Assembly (NCBI RefSeq): GCF_001570545.1
Contig: NZ_BBXD01000009.1
Location: forward strand, 372,001 to 436,000
Direction: 5' to 3'
Origin: Herbidospora mongoliensis
GTDB lineage: Bacteria; Actinomycetota; Actinomycetes; Streptosporangiales; Streptosporangiaceae
DNA length: 64,000 bases
Both the position numbers and the translations under genes were made by a program. Under the pieces are notes generated by a model that saw only the letters and a program-made list of their open reading frames with translations, did not search any database and was not told where the DNA came from. Below, piece after piece: positions 28,166 through 37,283 of this stretch (position 1 is the first letter of the stretch; every line of letters begins with the position of its first letter).

Positions 28166-28830
28166 TCATCCAGTCGCATCCGGATATCCCGACAGGGAGA
28201 CCAAAATCAGCAAGCGCAACGAAGCCGCACCACGGACAACAAGAGGTCGACGGTGCCCGCCATCACCCGGATGACACCATCTCGATGATCGAATCCCGGT
28301 TCGGCAGCAACCTACGGTCGAGACCTCTCCCCGCACGACCAGCGCTTTTATGCGCGAGAAGCCGCACCCTTACCACAAAATCCAGACCAGGTGCGCTGTC
28401 CGAAATCAGACGGCCGACAAAATCGGACAAAGATTACTTAACGGCCAACAGCCCTTGACCCAAATTGGGATCACTTCGAGGAGGTGGCTAGACACGGAGT
28501 GTAGTCACATCGGTAACATGTGTCATTTTAACACCGTACGTCCGTTTTTTCAACACAGGACAAAGCGCCCAAATTCACCCTGCACGATGTTTTGCAATAT
28601 TAGGGGGGTGCTTTAGTGCAGTCAGGGATAAAAACCCCACATAACAATTCGGGCCGGTGATCCACATTGACCCGGCGCAGTACCGGCGATAATGTTTTCG
28701 CGCCACAGGTGTGGCGGCCATTAATCCTTGCGATAAACCTCTCGACTTGGGCTAATTTGGCACACCATCGCCAGCGGCGCCCAATCAAAGTCCACTTCCG
28801 AGAGTCTATCCCATGATGAAGGGTTTGGCC
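28166..28830. other. AT-richer non-coding stretch ahead of FxSxx locus 1
   Basis: About 665 nt with visibly lower GC than the flanking genes, including T-runs near 28541-28550 and AT-rich tracts around 28590-28600. Only short, composition-atypical reading frames occur; none has a convincing start or homology that I recognise. It contains one candidate promoter (28667-28695). It is most likely a regulatory region and island border rather than coding sequence. Confidence 0.6.
28667..28695 (+). promoter_or_regulatory. Candidate sigma70-type promoter of locus 1
   Basis: TTGACC (28667-28672), a 17-nt spacer and TAATGT (28690-28695). GATAAT at 28688-28693 is an overlapping alternative -10. It points toward fxsA1, leaving a leader of about 130 nt. 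It is the best match I see in the upstream region, but judged by eye only. Confidence 0.4.
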
Positions 28831-28992
28831 ATGACACCTACCACGCTGGATGTTGTCACATCAGTCGTCGTCAATGTCACGGGCATGTCGTTGACGGATA
28901 TTGAGCGTACTCAGGGTCGCGAAACAGAGGCAATGCTTCAGCGAATGCTTGAACAGGAACTGACTACGGCCCGCTTCACCTCGGCGATCTGA
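28831..28992 (+). CDS. fxsA: FxSxx-COOH ribosomal peptide precursor 1
   Basis: A 53-residue peptide (start MTPTTLDVV) that ends A-R-F-T-S-A-I, exactly the C-terminal F-x-S-x-x of FxsA precursors. The leader-like part VVVNVTGMSLTDIE matches the hydrophobic D/N-V-T-G-x-S-L pattern I associate with these peptides. ATG 28831 is preferred because GAAGGG (28818-28823) is 7 nt upstream; in-frame ATGs at 28813 and 28816 lack one. The maturase gene starts 19 nt downstream. In the family, the Phe and Ser are expected to be crosslinked by the partner radical SAM enzyme; that is inferred here. Confidence 0.88.
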   Translation: MTPTTLDVVTSVVVNVTGMSLTDIERTQGRETEAMLQRMLEQELTTARFTSAI

Positions 28993-29011
28993 AAATATTG
29001 GCGCCTGCGGA

Positions 29012-31291
29012 ATGACCCCGCCCATGCTGCCGATCAGTCAGTTCGTGGTGAAAGTTCATAGCAGATGCGACCTGGCGTGCAACCACTGCTATGTCTACGA
29101 GAGTGAAGACAGCAGTTGGCGGGGGAAACCCGCGGTCTTGAGCACCGCAACAGCGTCTAGGATCGCCGGGCGAATCGCTGAACATGCCATCGAGCACGGC
29201 TTGACCTATGTACAAGTAGTTCTTCATGGAGGCGAACCGCTGCTGGCCGGGCCGGCCCGCCTGGATGACATCGCGACAACATTGAGGAAGCAGCTGCCCC
29301 CCGACTGCCACCTCGACCTCAGGATCCACACCAATGGTGTGACGCTCACGGATCGGTTTCTCGACGTCTTCGATCGCCACCGGATCGGTGTCGGTGTCTC
29401 CCTCGACGGTCACCGCGAGGCCAATGACCTCCATCGCGTCTACGGCAACGGTCGCAGCAGTTACGAGAAGGTCATCCGAAGCATAAATTTGCTGCGTTCG
29501 CGCAAACACCTCTACTCGGGCCTGCTCTGCACGATCGACGTGGCCAGTGACCCGATCAAGGTGTACCACGCCCTGCTCGATCAGGCTCCGCCGAGAGTGG
29601 ATTTTCTGCTCCCCCATGCGACCTGGGATGCGCCTTCGCCTCGGCCGACGCCTACCGCGTACGCCGACTGGCTGATAGCCATATACGACCAATGGGAACG
29701 TGACAACCGTCCGATGGCTGTCCGGTTGTTCGACTCGGTGATCCGTACGCTCAACGGGCAGTCCAGTCTCACCGAGGCGATCGGGCTCGACCCCAGCAGC
29801 CTAATGGTGATCGAGACCGACGGGTCATATGAACAGGTCGACTCGATGAAGGTCACGTTCGAGGGTGCCCCGGCAACCGGCCAGGACGTGTTCCAGCATT
29901 CCGTCGACGAAGCGGCGAGCCATCCGGGCATCCTCGCCCGGCAAAGCGGACTCGCCGGACTGTCCGCCGCGTGTCAGAAATGCGAACTCGTCACCTCGTG
30001 CGGCGGCGGGCTCTATCCCCATCGGTTCCGTGCGGGCTCGTTCGTCAATCCGAGCGTCTATTGCACCGACCTATTCAAACTGATCAGTCACATCAGGGAC
30101 GCGGGTTCCATGCAACACCACGTGCTGTCGCTCAGCTCTTTCAACACCGTCGCGGCCGGCTTCGGCGACCTCGGTGACATCCGACAGTTGGCCGAAGCCC
30201 AACACAGCCTCCGCCGGGTGCTGATCTCCGGTTTCAGCAACCACGACGCCTGGCCGCTTCTTGTCGACCTGGACAACCGCCGGCCGGAGGCGGCCACCAG
30301 GGTTCTCACTCATCCGTATATCCGCGAATGGGCGATCCAAGCGCGGAAAGGCGACGCCGATGCCTCCTACCTGGGCAACATCACCGCCGCCATCGCCGTG
30401 GTGGCTGGGCTTGCCGGCACCTTTCGGGTCGCAGTGCACGACGGGGACGCCCACCTGCCGACCGTGGGCACCATCGGCGGTCTGACCGGCGACTCGGCCA
30501 CAGTGACGGTGGAGGGCGGCCGTGTCGAGGCGTCCGACGGATTCACATGGCGGCCGGTAAGGCGCCTCACTTCGGGCGACTTCTCCGTGCTGGTCGATGA
30601 CGGCGATCCGTTCCGCGACTGCTACGGCCTACCGGTCACGGGACGCCTCACCACAGACGAGATGATCGCCTGGCAGGCGACCTTCCACGCGGCCTGGGCC
30701 GTGATCGAGAGCGAGTTTCCCGAATACGTTCCCGGGCTACGGGCTGGGCTGTCCACGATCACGCCCCTGGCAGCCGACGCGGGCGGCGATGACGTGAGCT
30801 GCACCGCCCGGAATGCGTTCGGGGCTCTCGGGACAGCTCTGCCCGCCTCCCCAGAGACCCTGGCCCTGCTCATCATCCACGAGTTCCAGCACGTCAAGCT
30901 GGGTGCCGTCCTCGACCTGGTCGACCTGTTCGACCCGGAGGACAAACAGTTGTTCTACGCGCCGTGGCGCCCTGACCCTCGGCCGTTGGAAGGTCTTTTC
31001 CAGGGCACGTACGCTCACATCGCGGTCGTGGACTTCTGGCGGCGGCGCAGGAAGGTCACCGGAGCGCTGCCGGACCACGCACACTTCGCCCGCTGGCGTG
31101 ACCAGACGGCGAGCGCGTTGGAGACCCTGCTCACCTCCGGAGCGCTCACCGACCTGGGCCTCAGATTCGTTCGCCGGATGAAGGAGACGGTGACCGAATG
31201 GTCGAGCGAGGAGGTCCCCCCGGAGGCCGGGGCCGCCGCGGACGCCACCACACGGGCGCACCTGGAGGCGTTCCAGACTCAGGGCGGCTGA
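29012..31291 (+). CDS. fxsB: FxsB: radical SAM/SPASM peptide maturase fused to HExxH domain
   Basis: 759 residues. The radical SAM cluster motif CxxxCxxC is at Cys19, Cys23 and Cys26 (SRCDLACNHCYVY), with LHGGEPLLAG for SAM binding. SPASM-type cysteines lie around residues 322-351 (CQKCELVTSCGGG...NPSVYC). The C-terminal half is the HExxH domain: HEFQH at 623-627, followed by FYAPWRPDPRPLEGLFQGTYAH. The family installs a carbon-carbon crosslink in the F-x-S motif of FxsA; the HExxH domain may hydrolyse or otherwise process the product. It is directly downstream of fxsA1 and overlaps the next gene by 94 nt. Confidence 0.93.
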   Translation: MTPPMLPISQFVVKVHSRCDLACNHCYVYESEDSSWRGKPAVLSTATASRIAGRIAEHAIEHGLTYVQVVLHGGEPLLAGPARLDDIATTLRKQLPPDCHLDLRIHTNGVTLTDRFLDVFDRHRIGVGVSLDGHREANDLHRVYGNGRSSYEKVIRSINLLRSRKHLYSGLLCTIDVASDPIKVYHALLDQAPPRVDFLLPHATWDAPSPRPTPTAYADWLIAIYDQWERDNRPMAVRLFDSVIRTLNGQSSLTEAIGLDPSSLMVIETDGSYEQVDSMKVTFEGAPATGQDVFQHSVDEAASHPGILARQSGLAGLSAACQKCELVTSCGGGLYPHRFRAGSFVNPSVYCTDLFKLISHIRDAGSMQHHVLSLSSFNTVAAGFGDLGDIRQLAEAQHSLRRVLISGFSNHDAWPLLVDLDNRRPEAATRVLTHPYIREWAIQARKGDADASYLGNITAAIAVVAGLAGTFRVAVHDGDAHLPTVGTIGGLTGDSATVTVEGGRVEASDGFTWRPVRRLTSGDFSVLVDDGDPFRDCYGLPVTGRLTTDEMIAWQATFHAAWAVIESEFPEYVPGLRAGLSTITPLAADAGGDDVSCTARNAFGALGTALPASPETLALLIIHEFQHVKLGAVLDLVDLFDPEDKQLFYAPWRPDPRPLEGLFQGTYAHIAVVDFWRRRRKVTGALPDHAHFARWRDQTASALETLLTSGALTDLGLRFVRRMKETVTEWSSEEVPPEAGAAADATTRAHLEAFQTQGG

Positions 31292-32097
31292 CAGTCCTCA
31301 CCGCCGACGAACTGCGCGCGGATCTGGTCCGGCTCGGTGTCGGGCCCGGCCAGACCTTGATGCTGCACTCCTCGCTCAGCCGGGTCGGCCGGGTCGAGGG
31401 TGGGGCCGCCACCGTCGTGTCGGTACTGCGCGAGCTGCTCGGACCGGCGGGCACTCTGGTGGTGCCCGCGTTTACCCCGCAGAACTCCGATACTTCCACC
31501 GCACACGCGCTGGCCACCTCCGATATGAGCCCGGCGGCAAAAGCCGACTACCGCGCCCGCATGCCCGCCTTCGACGCGGCCACGTCCCCGTCCCACGGCA
31601 TGGGCGTGATCGCCGAAACCGTCCGACTCACCCCGGGGGCGGTCAGGAGCGCTCATCCACAGACGTCCTACGCCGCGATCGGCCGGCGGGCCGCAGAACT
31701 GATGGCCGATCACGCCCGAGACTGCCATCACGGTGAGAACTCACCTATGGCGCGCCTTTACGACACGGACGCGTTGGTTCTTCTGCTAGGAGTTGGGTTC
31801 GACCGTTGCACGGCTTTTCACCTGGCCGAATATAGGTACCTTTTTCCGGACACGCCCACACGGACTTACCGTTGCGTTGTGAACGACGGCGACGGACGCA
31901 AATGGGGGAAGTTCGTCGACGCCGTACTCGATGACAGCGACTTCGCGCAGGTGGGCGAGGACTTTGTGGCGACCGGCCAGGTCCGCCGAAACTCTGTCGG
32001 AGAAGCGATGGCCGCCTTGTTCCCGACCCGCGCTGCGGTGGATCACGCGGTCCGCTGGTTGCGCCACCGGCGGTGTTCCGAAGTTCCGGCGCCGTAA
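31198..32097 (+). CDS. AAC(3)-type aminoglycoside N(3)-acetyltransferase-like protein
   Basis: A 299-residue Antibiotic_NAT family protein. Recognisable segments are LMLHSSLSRVGRVEGG, GTLVVPAFTPQNSD, PSHGMGVIAE, VRSAHPQTSYAAIG and LLLGVGFDRCTAFHLAEYR. They contain the His, Asp and Glu positions used with acetyl-CoA. ATG 31198 is the only conventional start before the conserved LTADELRADL; AAGGAG lies 11 nt upstream. This makes a 94-nt overlap with fxsB and a 30-residue basic extension. Homologues are often inside FxSxx loci, so the substrate may be the modified peptide rather than an antibiotic (inference). Confidence 0.85.
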   Translation: MVERGGPPGGRGRRGRHHTGAPGGVPDSGRLTVLTADELRADLVRLGVGPGQTLMLHSSLSRVGRVEGGAATVVSVLRELLGPAGTLVVPAFTPQNSDTSTAHALATSDMSPAAKADYRARMPAFDAATSPSHGMGVIAETVRLTPGAVRSAHPQTSYAAIGRRAAELMADHARDCHHGENSPMARLYDTDALVLLLGVGFDRCTAFHLAEYRYLFPDTPTRTYRCVVNDGDGRKWGKFVDAVLDDSDFAQVGEDFVATGQVRRNSVGEAMAALFPTRAAVDHAVRWLRHRRCSEVPAP

Positions 32098-32149
32098 GGC
32101 GGCGCTCGACCGGGCCCCGTTTCTATAGTGGGCATGAGAAGGGAGGCGG

Positions 32150-33382
32150 ATGATTCCACACTCGGCTCCCCGGCCACCCGGGCCGTATTTTTTTCTCAGC
32201 TATGCCCACACTCCGCCGAACGGTCCGGACCGCAAGACCAATCGCTGGGTCGCGAAGCTCTTCAGCGATCTCTGTGACCACATCCTTGAGCTGACCAATC
32301 TGACCGATGCCTCCCAGGCCGGGTTCATGGACACCGGCCTGCTTTCCGGTCACATGTGGCAGAAAAGGCTCTCCGAGGCACTGGCGACCTGCCGGGTTTT
32401 CGTTCCGCTCTACTCCCCCCGTTATTTCGTCAGCCAGAACTGCGGCCGCGAATGGACCGCGTTCATCCAACGGGTCAACAATCAGGTGGGCCCCAACGGC
32501 CGCAGCCCCGAAGTGATCATTCCGGCGTTGTGGACCCCTATGGAACCGGAGCGTCTTCCCCAGGTCGCCAGGACGATCCAGTTCGCCCATGAACAACTGG
32601 GCACGCGCTATCGCGACGAAGGTTTCTACGGCCTGACCAAACTCAGCGCCCGGCGTCACCAGTACCAACTGGCCACGTGGGAGCTGGCCAGGCGCATCGT
32701 CGAGGTCGGCCAGAGCACCTGGGTGAAACCGAGCGAACCGCTCGACTTCGCGAGCCTGCCCAGCGCGTTCGACGACTTCGAGGCCGAGCGTCCGCTCACG
32801 CTCACCATGGTCGCGCCCGACATCGACCATCTCCCCTCCGGACGCTCCGCCTACTACTACGGACGGGTGCCGGAGGAGTGGAATCCCTTCCGCAGCGAGG
32901 ACAACTTCCGATCGCTGTGCTCGTACGCGATCGAATTGGCCGCCTCCCACGGGTTCCGTCCACAGCCGGGGTCGTTGTCCGCCTACAGCCCGGGCGCTCT
33001 GGACGCCTGGCAGCCGACCGGCCCGGAAGTAATGATCATCGACCCTTGGGCTCTGACGGAGCCAGACCGCCTGGATGCGCTCGCAGGCTTCGATCGGGCC
33101 GAGCTTCCCTGGGTGAGCGTGATCATCCCGTGGAACCTTCTCGACGACGAGACACGGGTGCACGAACCCAGCCTGCGGGCGGCCCTCGAAGCCACATTGC
33201 ACAAACGCCTGTCCGACCCGTACACCGAGTCGATCGGAAGTTTCTCAGCGTTCGGGCGCGCTTTCCCTCAGGCGTTGAGCCGAGCCGGCAACCAGTTCCT
33301 CAAAAAGGCCACCCCTTATCCCCCCGAAGGTCAGCCGAGCAGGAAGCTCCGGCTCATGGAAACGGAAGGTCCCGATGGCTGA
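32150..33382 (+). CDS. fxsC: FxsC: TIR-like protein of the FxSxx system
   Basis: A 410-residue protein. Its first 170 residues form a TIR-like domain: YFFLSYAH at strand A, then VFVPLYSPRYFVSQNCGREW, where Glu101 stands at the position of the catalytic Glu of TIR NADases. The remaining 240 residues (LTLTMVAPDIDHLP, YGRVPEEWNPF, VMIIDPWAL) form the FxsC-specific C-terminal domain of unknown fold. ATG 32150 follows GGGAGG by only 3 nt. It is coupled to fxsT1 by an 8-nt overlap. It is a candidate NAD+-hydrolysing effector or signalling enzyme. Confidence 0.88.
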   Translation: MIPHSAPRPPGPYFFLSYAHTPPNGPDRKTNRWVAKLFSDLCDHILELTNLTDASQAGFMDTGLLSGHMWQKRLSEALATCRVFVPLYSPRYFVSQNCGREWTAFIQRVNNQVGPNGRSPEVIIPALWTPMEPERLPQVARTIQFAHEQLGTRYRDEGFYGLTKLSARRHQYQLATWELARRIVEVGQSTWVKPSEPLDFASLPSAFDDFEAERPLTLTMVAPDIDHLPSGRSAYYYGRVPEEWNPFRSEDNFRSLCSYAIELAASHGFRPQPGSLSAYSPGALDAWQPTGPEVMIIDPWALTEPDRLDALAGFDRAELPWVSVIIPWNLLDDETRVHEPSLRAALEATLHKRLSDPYTESIGSFSAFGRAFPQALSRAGNQFLKKATPYPPEGQPSRKLRLMETEGPDG

Positions 33383-36300
33383 CGAAGAAGGACGGATCAT
33401 CACGTTCTACTCGTACAAGGGCGGGACCGGCCGCACGATGGCACTGGCGAACATCGCCTGGACGCTGGCAGCCAACGGCAAGCGGGTGCTGGTGCTGGAT
33501 TGGGACCTCGAGTCGCCCGGCCTGCACAAGTTCTTCCGCCCCTTCCTCGACGAAGAGGTGATCACCTCAACCACCGGGGTGATCGACATCATCAACAACT
33601 ACGTGTGGGCGGTGACCCGCCCCCAGCAGCGGCAGCCCGACTGGCACCTCGAATACGCCAGGGTGCAGCCGCACGCCGTCTCCCTGGAATGGGAGTTTCC
33701 TGGGGAAGGAACCCTCGACTTCATCTCGGCCGGACAGCAGAACCGCGACTACTCGTCGCTGGTGTCGACGTTCGACTGGGACAACCTCTACGACCGCCTC
33801 GGCGGTGGCCAGTTCTTCGACGCCTTGCGCGCTGATATGAAGGCCAACTACGACTACACCCTCATCGACAGCCGCACCGGCCTGAGCGACATCGCCGACA
33901 TCTGCACGATCCACCTTCCTGATGTGCTGGTCGACTGTTTCACGATGGCCGACCAGAGCATCGAGGGCGCGGCCAAGGTCGCTCATTACATCGACCAGCG
34001 GATCCGCGACCGCCCGATCCGCGTTCTGCCGGTCCCGATGCGCATCGACGATGGCGAGAAGGAGAAACTCGACGCAGGGCGGCAACTCGCCCGCACCCGT
34101 TTCGACCATCTACCGAAAGACATGACCCCAGAAGAACGCACCATGTACTGGGGTGCGGTCGAAATCCCGTACAAGCGCTTCTACGCCTTTGAAGAGACCC
34201 TGGCCACGTTCGGTGACACACCAGGTTCCCCTACCTCGTTGCTGGCCGCCTACGAGCGGCTCACCGGCGCCATCACCAACGGCGAGGTCATCTCACTACC
34301 ACCGATGGACGAGGCGTTACGTGCCCGCTGGCTCGACGCCTTCACTCGGCGTCAACCAGCCGACCAGGCCGACATCATGCTCAGCTACGTGCCGGAAGAC
34401 CGCATGTGGGCCGATTGGATCGGCTCCGTTCTGGAGCGCACAGGGTGCCGAGTAATGCCGAAGTCGCTGGCGCAGGCATCCCTGGAGTCGGCGCCGGACC
34501 CCCATACGCAGGTCATGATCGTGTTGTCCCCGGCGTACCTGCGGGCCTGGAATGGTGAAGACAGCGGGCCACGTCTGTCGCCGGACCTGTTGACGATGCG
34601 GCAGATCATCCCGCTGCGCGTCGCCGAGGTACGTATGACCTCCGCCTTCGGAGACCAGCCGCCCGTCGATCTGATCCGCCTTAGCCCGGAACAGGCCACC
34701 GAAGCGGTGATCCGCGCCGCCGGGCGCGACCCCCGCGACTACCCAGCCGACCAGTTCCAGCTCGGCATCCGCTTTCCGGGTTCGGTGCCGCCGATCTGGA
34801 ATGTCGGCCCTCGCAACAACACCTTCACCGGCCGCAGCAACGCTCTGGAGACCCTCCGCGACCAGCTTGTCGGTATCGGACAGGGAGTGGTGCTGCCGCA
34901 GCAGGCCACCGCCCTGCACGGCCTAGGCGGGGTGGGCAAGACTCAGGTCGCGCTGGAGTACGCGCACCGTTTCCGTGCCGACTACGACTTGGTCTGGTGG
35001 ATCTCCGCCGAACAGCCCGAGTTCATCAACTCCGCCCTTGCCGAGCTGGCCACCAAACTCAACATCCGGTACGGCGAGAGCGTCGTGGCCGGATCGGAGG
35101 CCGCTCGCGAGGCTCTGCGGGTCGGCCAGATGCGCTGGCTTCTCATCTTCGACAACGCGCGAGATCCCGAGCAACTGCAGGAATACCTGCCCGGCGGAAC
35201 CGGCCACCTACTCATCACCTCCCGCAACCGGACATGGGCCGACGTGGCCGCATCCCTGGAGGTGGACGTCTTCAGCGAAGAGGAAAGCCTGGAGCATTTC
35301 CTGCGGCGGGTGCCGACACTCGAACGCTTCGAGGCACTGCAGGTGGCGCTGGCGCTGGGTCATCTTCCCCTGGCGGTCGAGCAGGCCGCGGCGTGGCTGG
35401 CAGAAACCGGAGTGTCCGCCTCAACGTACTTGGAACAGCTGAAGACGCAGAGCCAGCAGTTGCTCCTCACGGAACCACCTCGCGGCTACCCCATGCCCGT
35501 GGCCTTGACCTGGAACATCTCCCTGGCCCAGCTCAAGGAGCGCTCTCCGGCCGCAGTCCGTCTGCTCCAGCTGTGCGCGTTCTTCTCTCCTGAGCCCATC
35601 TCGCAGGAACTCATCTACAGCGACGAGATGGCACGCTCGCTGCTCCCGTACGACGAGAGCCTGCGCGGTGAAAAGGTCATGCTTGGCCGCATGATCCGCG
35701 AGGTGACCCGGTTCGCGCTCGCGAAAGTGGACCCCGCGACGAACACCATCCAGTTGCACCGGCTGGTCCAGACCGTGATCCGTGGCCAGATGAGTCAGGA
35801 AGACCGGGAATCCACCTCCCATGAGGTCCACCACATCCTCGTAGGGGCACGACCGCGACGCGGAGACGTGGACGACCCCACGAACTGGCCTCGCTATGAC
35901 TTCATCTGGCCCCACCTGCTGTCCTCAGAGGCGGAGAATTGCACCGAAGAGGAGACCCGCACGCTCCTCATCGACCGGGTCCGCTACCACTGGCGTCGTG
36001 GGGAGTACACCAACGGTCTCACCCTGGGCCAGCGCCTGGCCGACTATTGGGAGACCAAATTCGGCCAGATCGAACGTCAGCGGCTGGCCCTGCTCTTCAA
36101 CGTCAGCCACTGCCTGCGCTACCTCGGCCGCATCAAGGAAGCCCGCGACCTCAACGAATGGGTGCTGCAGCAACAACAGATCCTGTTGGGCTACGACCAT
36201 CCCCACACGCTCATGACCCGGATCGGTATGGCGGCGGACTACCGGAGCGCGGGAGAGTTCACCCGGGCTCTGGCTCTGGACAAGGAGACCTACGAGCTTT

Positions 36301-37271
36301 GGAAGGACCTGTACGGCGAGGAGCACACATGGGCCTTGAAATGCGCGAACAACCTCGCCGTGTCCTTTCGCCTCGTCGGCGACAGCTTCAGCGCCCGTGA
36401 CCTGGACGAAGCCACATACGACCGGATGAGCCAGGTGCTCGGCCGATTGCATCCCGACACGCTCAACTCGGCCCAGAACATCGGCCGCGACCTGCGCGAG
36501 GCCGGCTACTACCGTGAATCGGTGGACTGGCTGACCAGCACGATCGCCCAGTACCGTGAGGTTTTCGACGACGACCACGTCGAACTTCTGCGTGCGGAAA
36601 AGAGCCTGTCGGTCTCCCTGCGCAGGGCAGGTGACCAGCAGGATGCGCTGGTGCTGATGGAGCACGTGGCCGAGCAGTTCAACCAGCTTTATCCCAGCTC
36701 GCCGGAGACCCCGGCCGCCGCGCTGGAGCTGGCTTCCTGCCGGTCGTCGCTCAACGACCAGGTAGGCGCCCGAGACCTCGCTGAACAGTCCCGGCAGGCG
36801 TACATCGAGCAGGTGGGGAAAGATCACCCCTACACGCAGGTGGCGTCCAACAACCTGGCGATCTACCTCTGCGCACTCGGCGAACCGCAGCGAGCGAGTG
36901 AACTCAGTGAGAAGACCCTCGAACGCTTCCGGCACGACCTGGGCCAGACTCATCCGTTCACTCTCTCCAGCATGATCAATGTCGCCAATATCCTGTCGGT
37001 CCTGGGCGATCACTTACGAGCCGAGAGGATGATCCGCGAAGCAGGTGACAGGCTGGCCACAACCCTCGGCGCCCGCCACCCGGACACCTTGGCCTCACAA
37101 GCCAACCTAGCGATCACTCTGCTGGAACTGGGCCGCACCGAGCAGGCCGGTGAACTCCAGGCCAGCACCCTCGACATGATGATCGACAAACTCGGAGACG
37201 ACCATCCGTCCGTACAGGCTCTGAAGAGCTGGCGGCGTATCAACCGCGAACTGGAGCCGCAGCCCACCTGA
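33375..37271 (+). CDS. fxsT: FxsT: ParA-like/TIR-like/NB-ARC/TPR STAND protein
   Basis: 1298 residues with four modules. (1) ParA/MinD-like NTPase with deviant Walker A YKGGTGRT (residues 14-21) and LVLDWDLESPGL. (2) A TIR-like domain from about residue 330 (IMLSYVPEDRMWADWIG) that lacks the Trp-Cys-x-x-Glu segment and may be inactive. (3) NB-ARC ATPase with GLGGVGKTQVALEYAHRF near 515 and LLIFDNARDPEQL. (4) TPR repeats from about 860 to the end with recurring DHPHTLMTR- and HPDTL-type units. STAND proteins of this type oligomerise on sensing a ligand. It is the last gene of locus 1. Confidence 0.9.
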   Translation: MADEEGRIITFYSYKGGTGRTMALANIAWTLAANGKRVLVLDWDLESPGLHKFFRPFLDEEVITSTTGVIDIINNYVWAVTRPQQRQPDWHLEYARVQPHAVSLEWEFPGEGTLDFISAGQQNRDYSSLVSTFDWDNLYDRLGGGQFFDALRADMKANYDYTLIDSRTGLSDIADICTIHLPDVLVDCFTMADQSIEGAAKVAHYIDQRIRDRPIRVLPVPMRIDDGEKEKLDAGRQLARTRFDHLPKDMTPEERTMYWGAVEIPYKRFYAFEETLATFGDTPGSPTSLLAAYERLTGAITNGEVISLPPMDEALRARWLDAFTRRQPADQADIMLSYVPEDRMWADWIGSVLERTGCRVMPKSLAQASLESAPDPHTQVMIVLSPAYLRAWNGEDSGPRLSPDLLTMRQIIPLRVAEVRMTSAFGDQPPVDLIRLSPEQATEAVIRAAGRDPRDYPADQFQLGIRFPGSVPPIWNVGPRNNTFTGRSNALETLRDQLVGIGQGVVLPQQATALHGLGGVGKTQVALEYAHRFRADYDLVWWISAEQPEFINSALAELATKLNIRYGESVVAGSEAAREALRVGQMRWLLIFDNARDPEQLQEYLPGGTGHLLITSRNRTWADVAASLEVDVFSEEESLEHFLRRVPTLERFEALQVALALGHLPLAVEQAAAWLAETGVSASTYLEQLKTQSQQLLLTEPPRGYPMPVALTWNISLAQLKERSPAAVRLLQLCAFFSPEPISQELIYSDEMARSLLPYDESLRGEKVMLGRMIREVTRFALAKVDPATNTIQLHRLVQTVIRGQMSQEDRESTSHEVHHILVGARPRRGDVDDPTNWPRYDFIWPHLLSSEAENCTEEETRTLLIDRVRYHWRRGEYTNGLTLGQRLADYWETKFGQIERQRLALLFNVSHCLRYLGRIKEARDLNEWVLQQQQILLGYDHPHTLMTRIGMAADYRSAGEFTRALALDKETYELWKDLYGEEHTWALKCANNLAVSFRLVGDSFSARDLDEATYDRMSQVLGRLHPDTLNSAQNIGRDLREAGYYRESVDWLTSTIAQYREVFDDDHVELLRAEKSLSVSLRRAGDQQDALVLMEHVAEQFNQLYPSSPETPAAALELASCRSSLNDQVGARDLAEQSRQAYIEQVGKDHPYTQVASNNLAIYLCALGEPQRASELSEKTLERFRHDLGQTHPFTLSSMINVANILSVLGDHLRAERMIREAGDRLATTLGARHPDTLASQANLAITLLELGRTEQAGELQASTLDMMIDKLGDDHPSVQALKSWRRINRELEPQPT

Positions 37272-37283
37272 CGCCCGGGGTCG

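Noticed and set aside
28350-28616. 88-codon frame in the AT-richer region as a possible additional peptide gene
   Set aside because: No ribosome-binding site, no F-x-S-x-x ending, atypical composition and no family resemblance.
31198-32097. AAC(3)-like gene as an acquired antibiotic-resistance determinant
   Set aside because: It is translationally nested in an FxSxx locus without any mobile element, so a system-specific role is more likely than mobile resistance.
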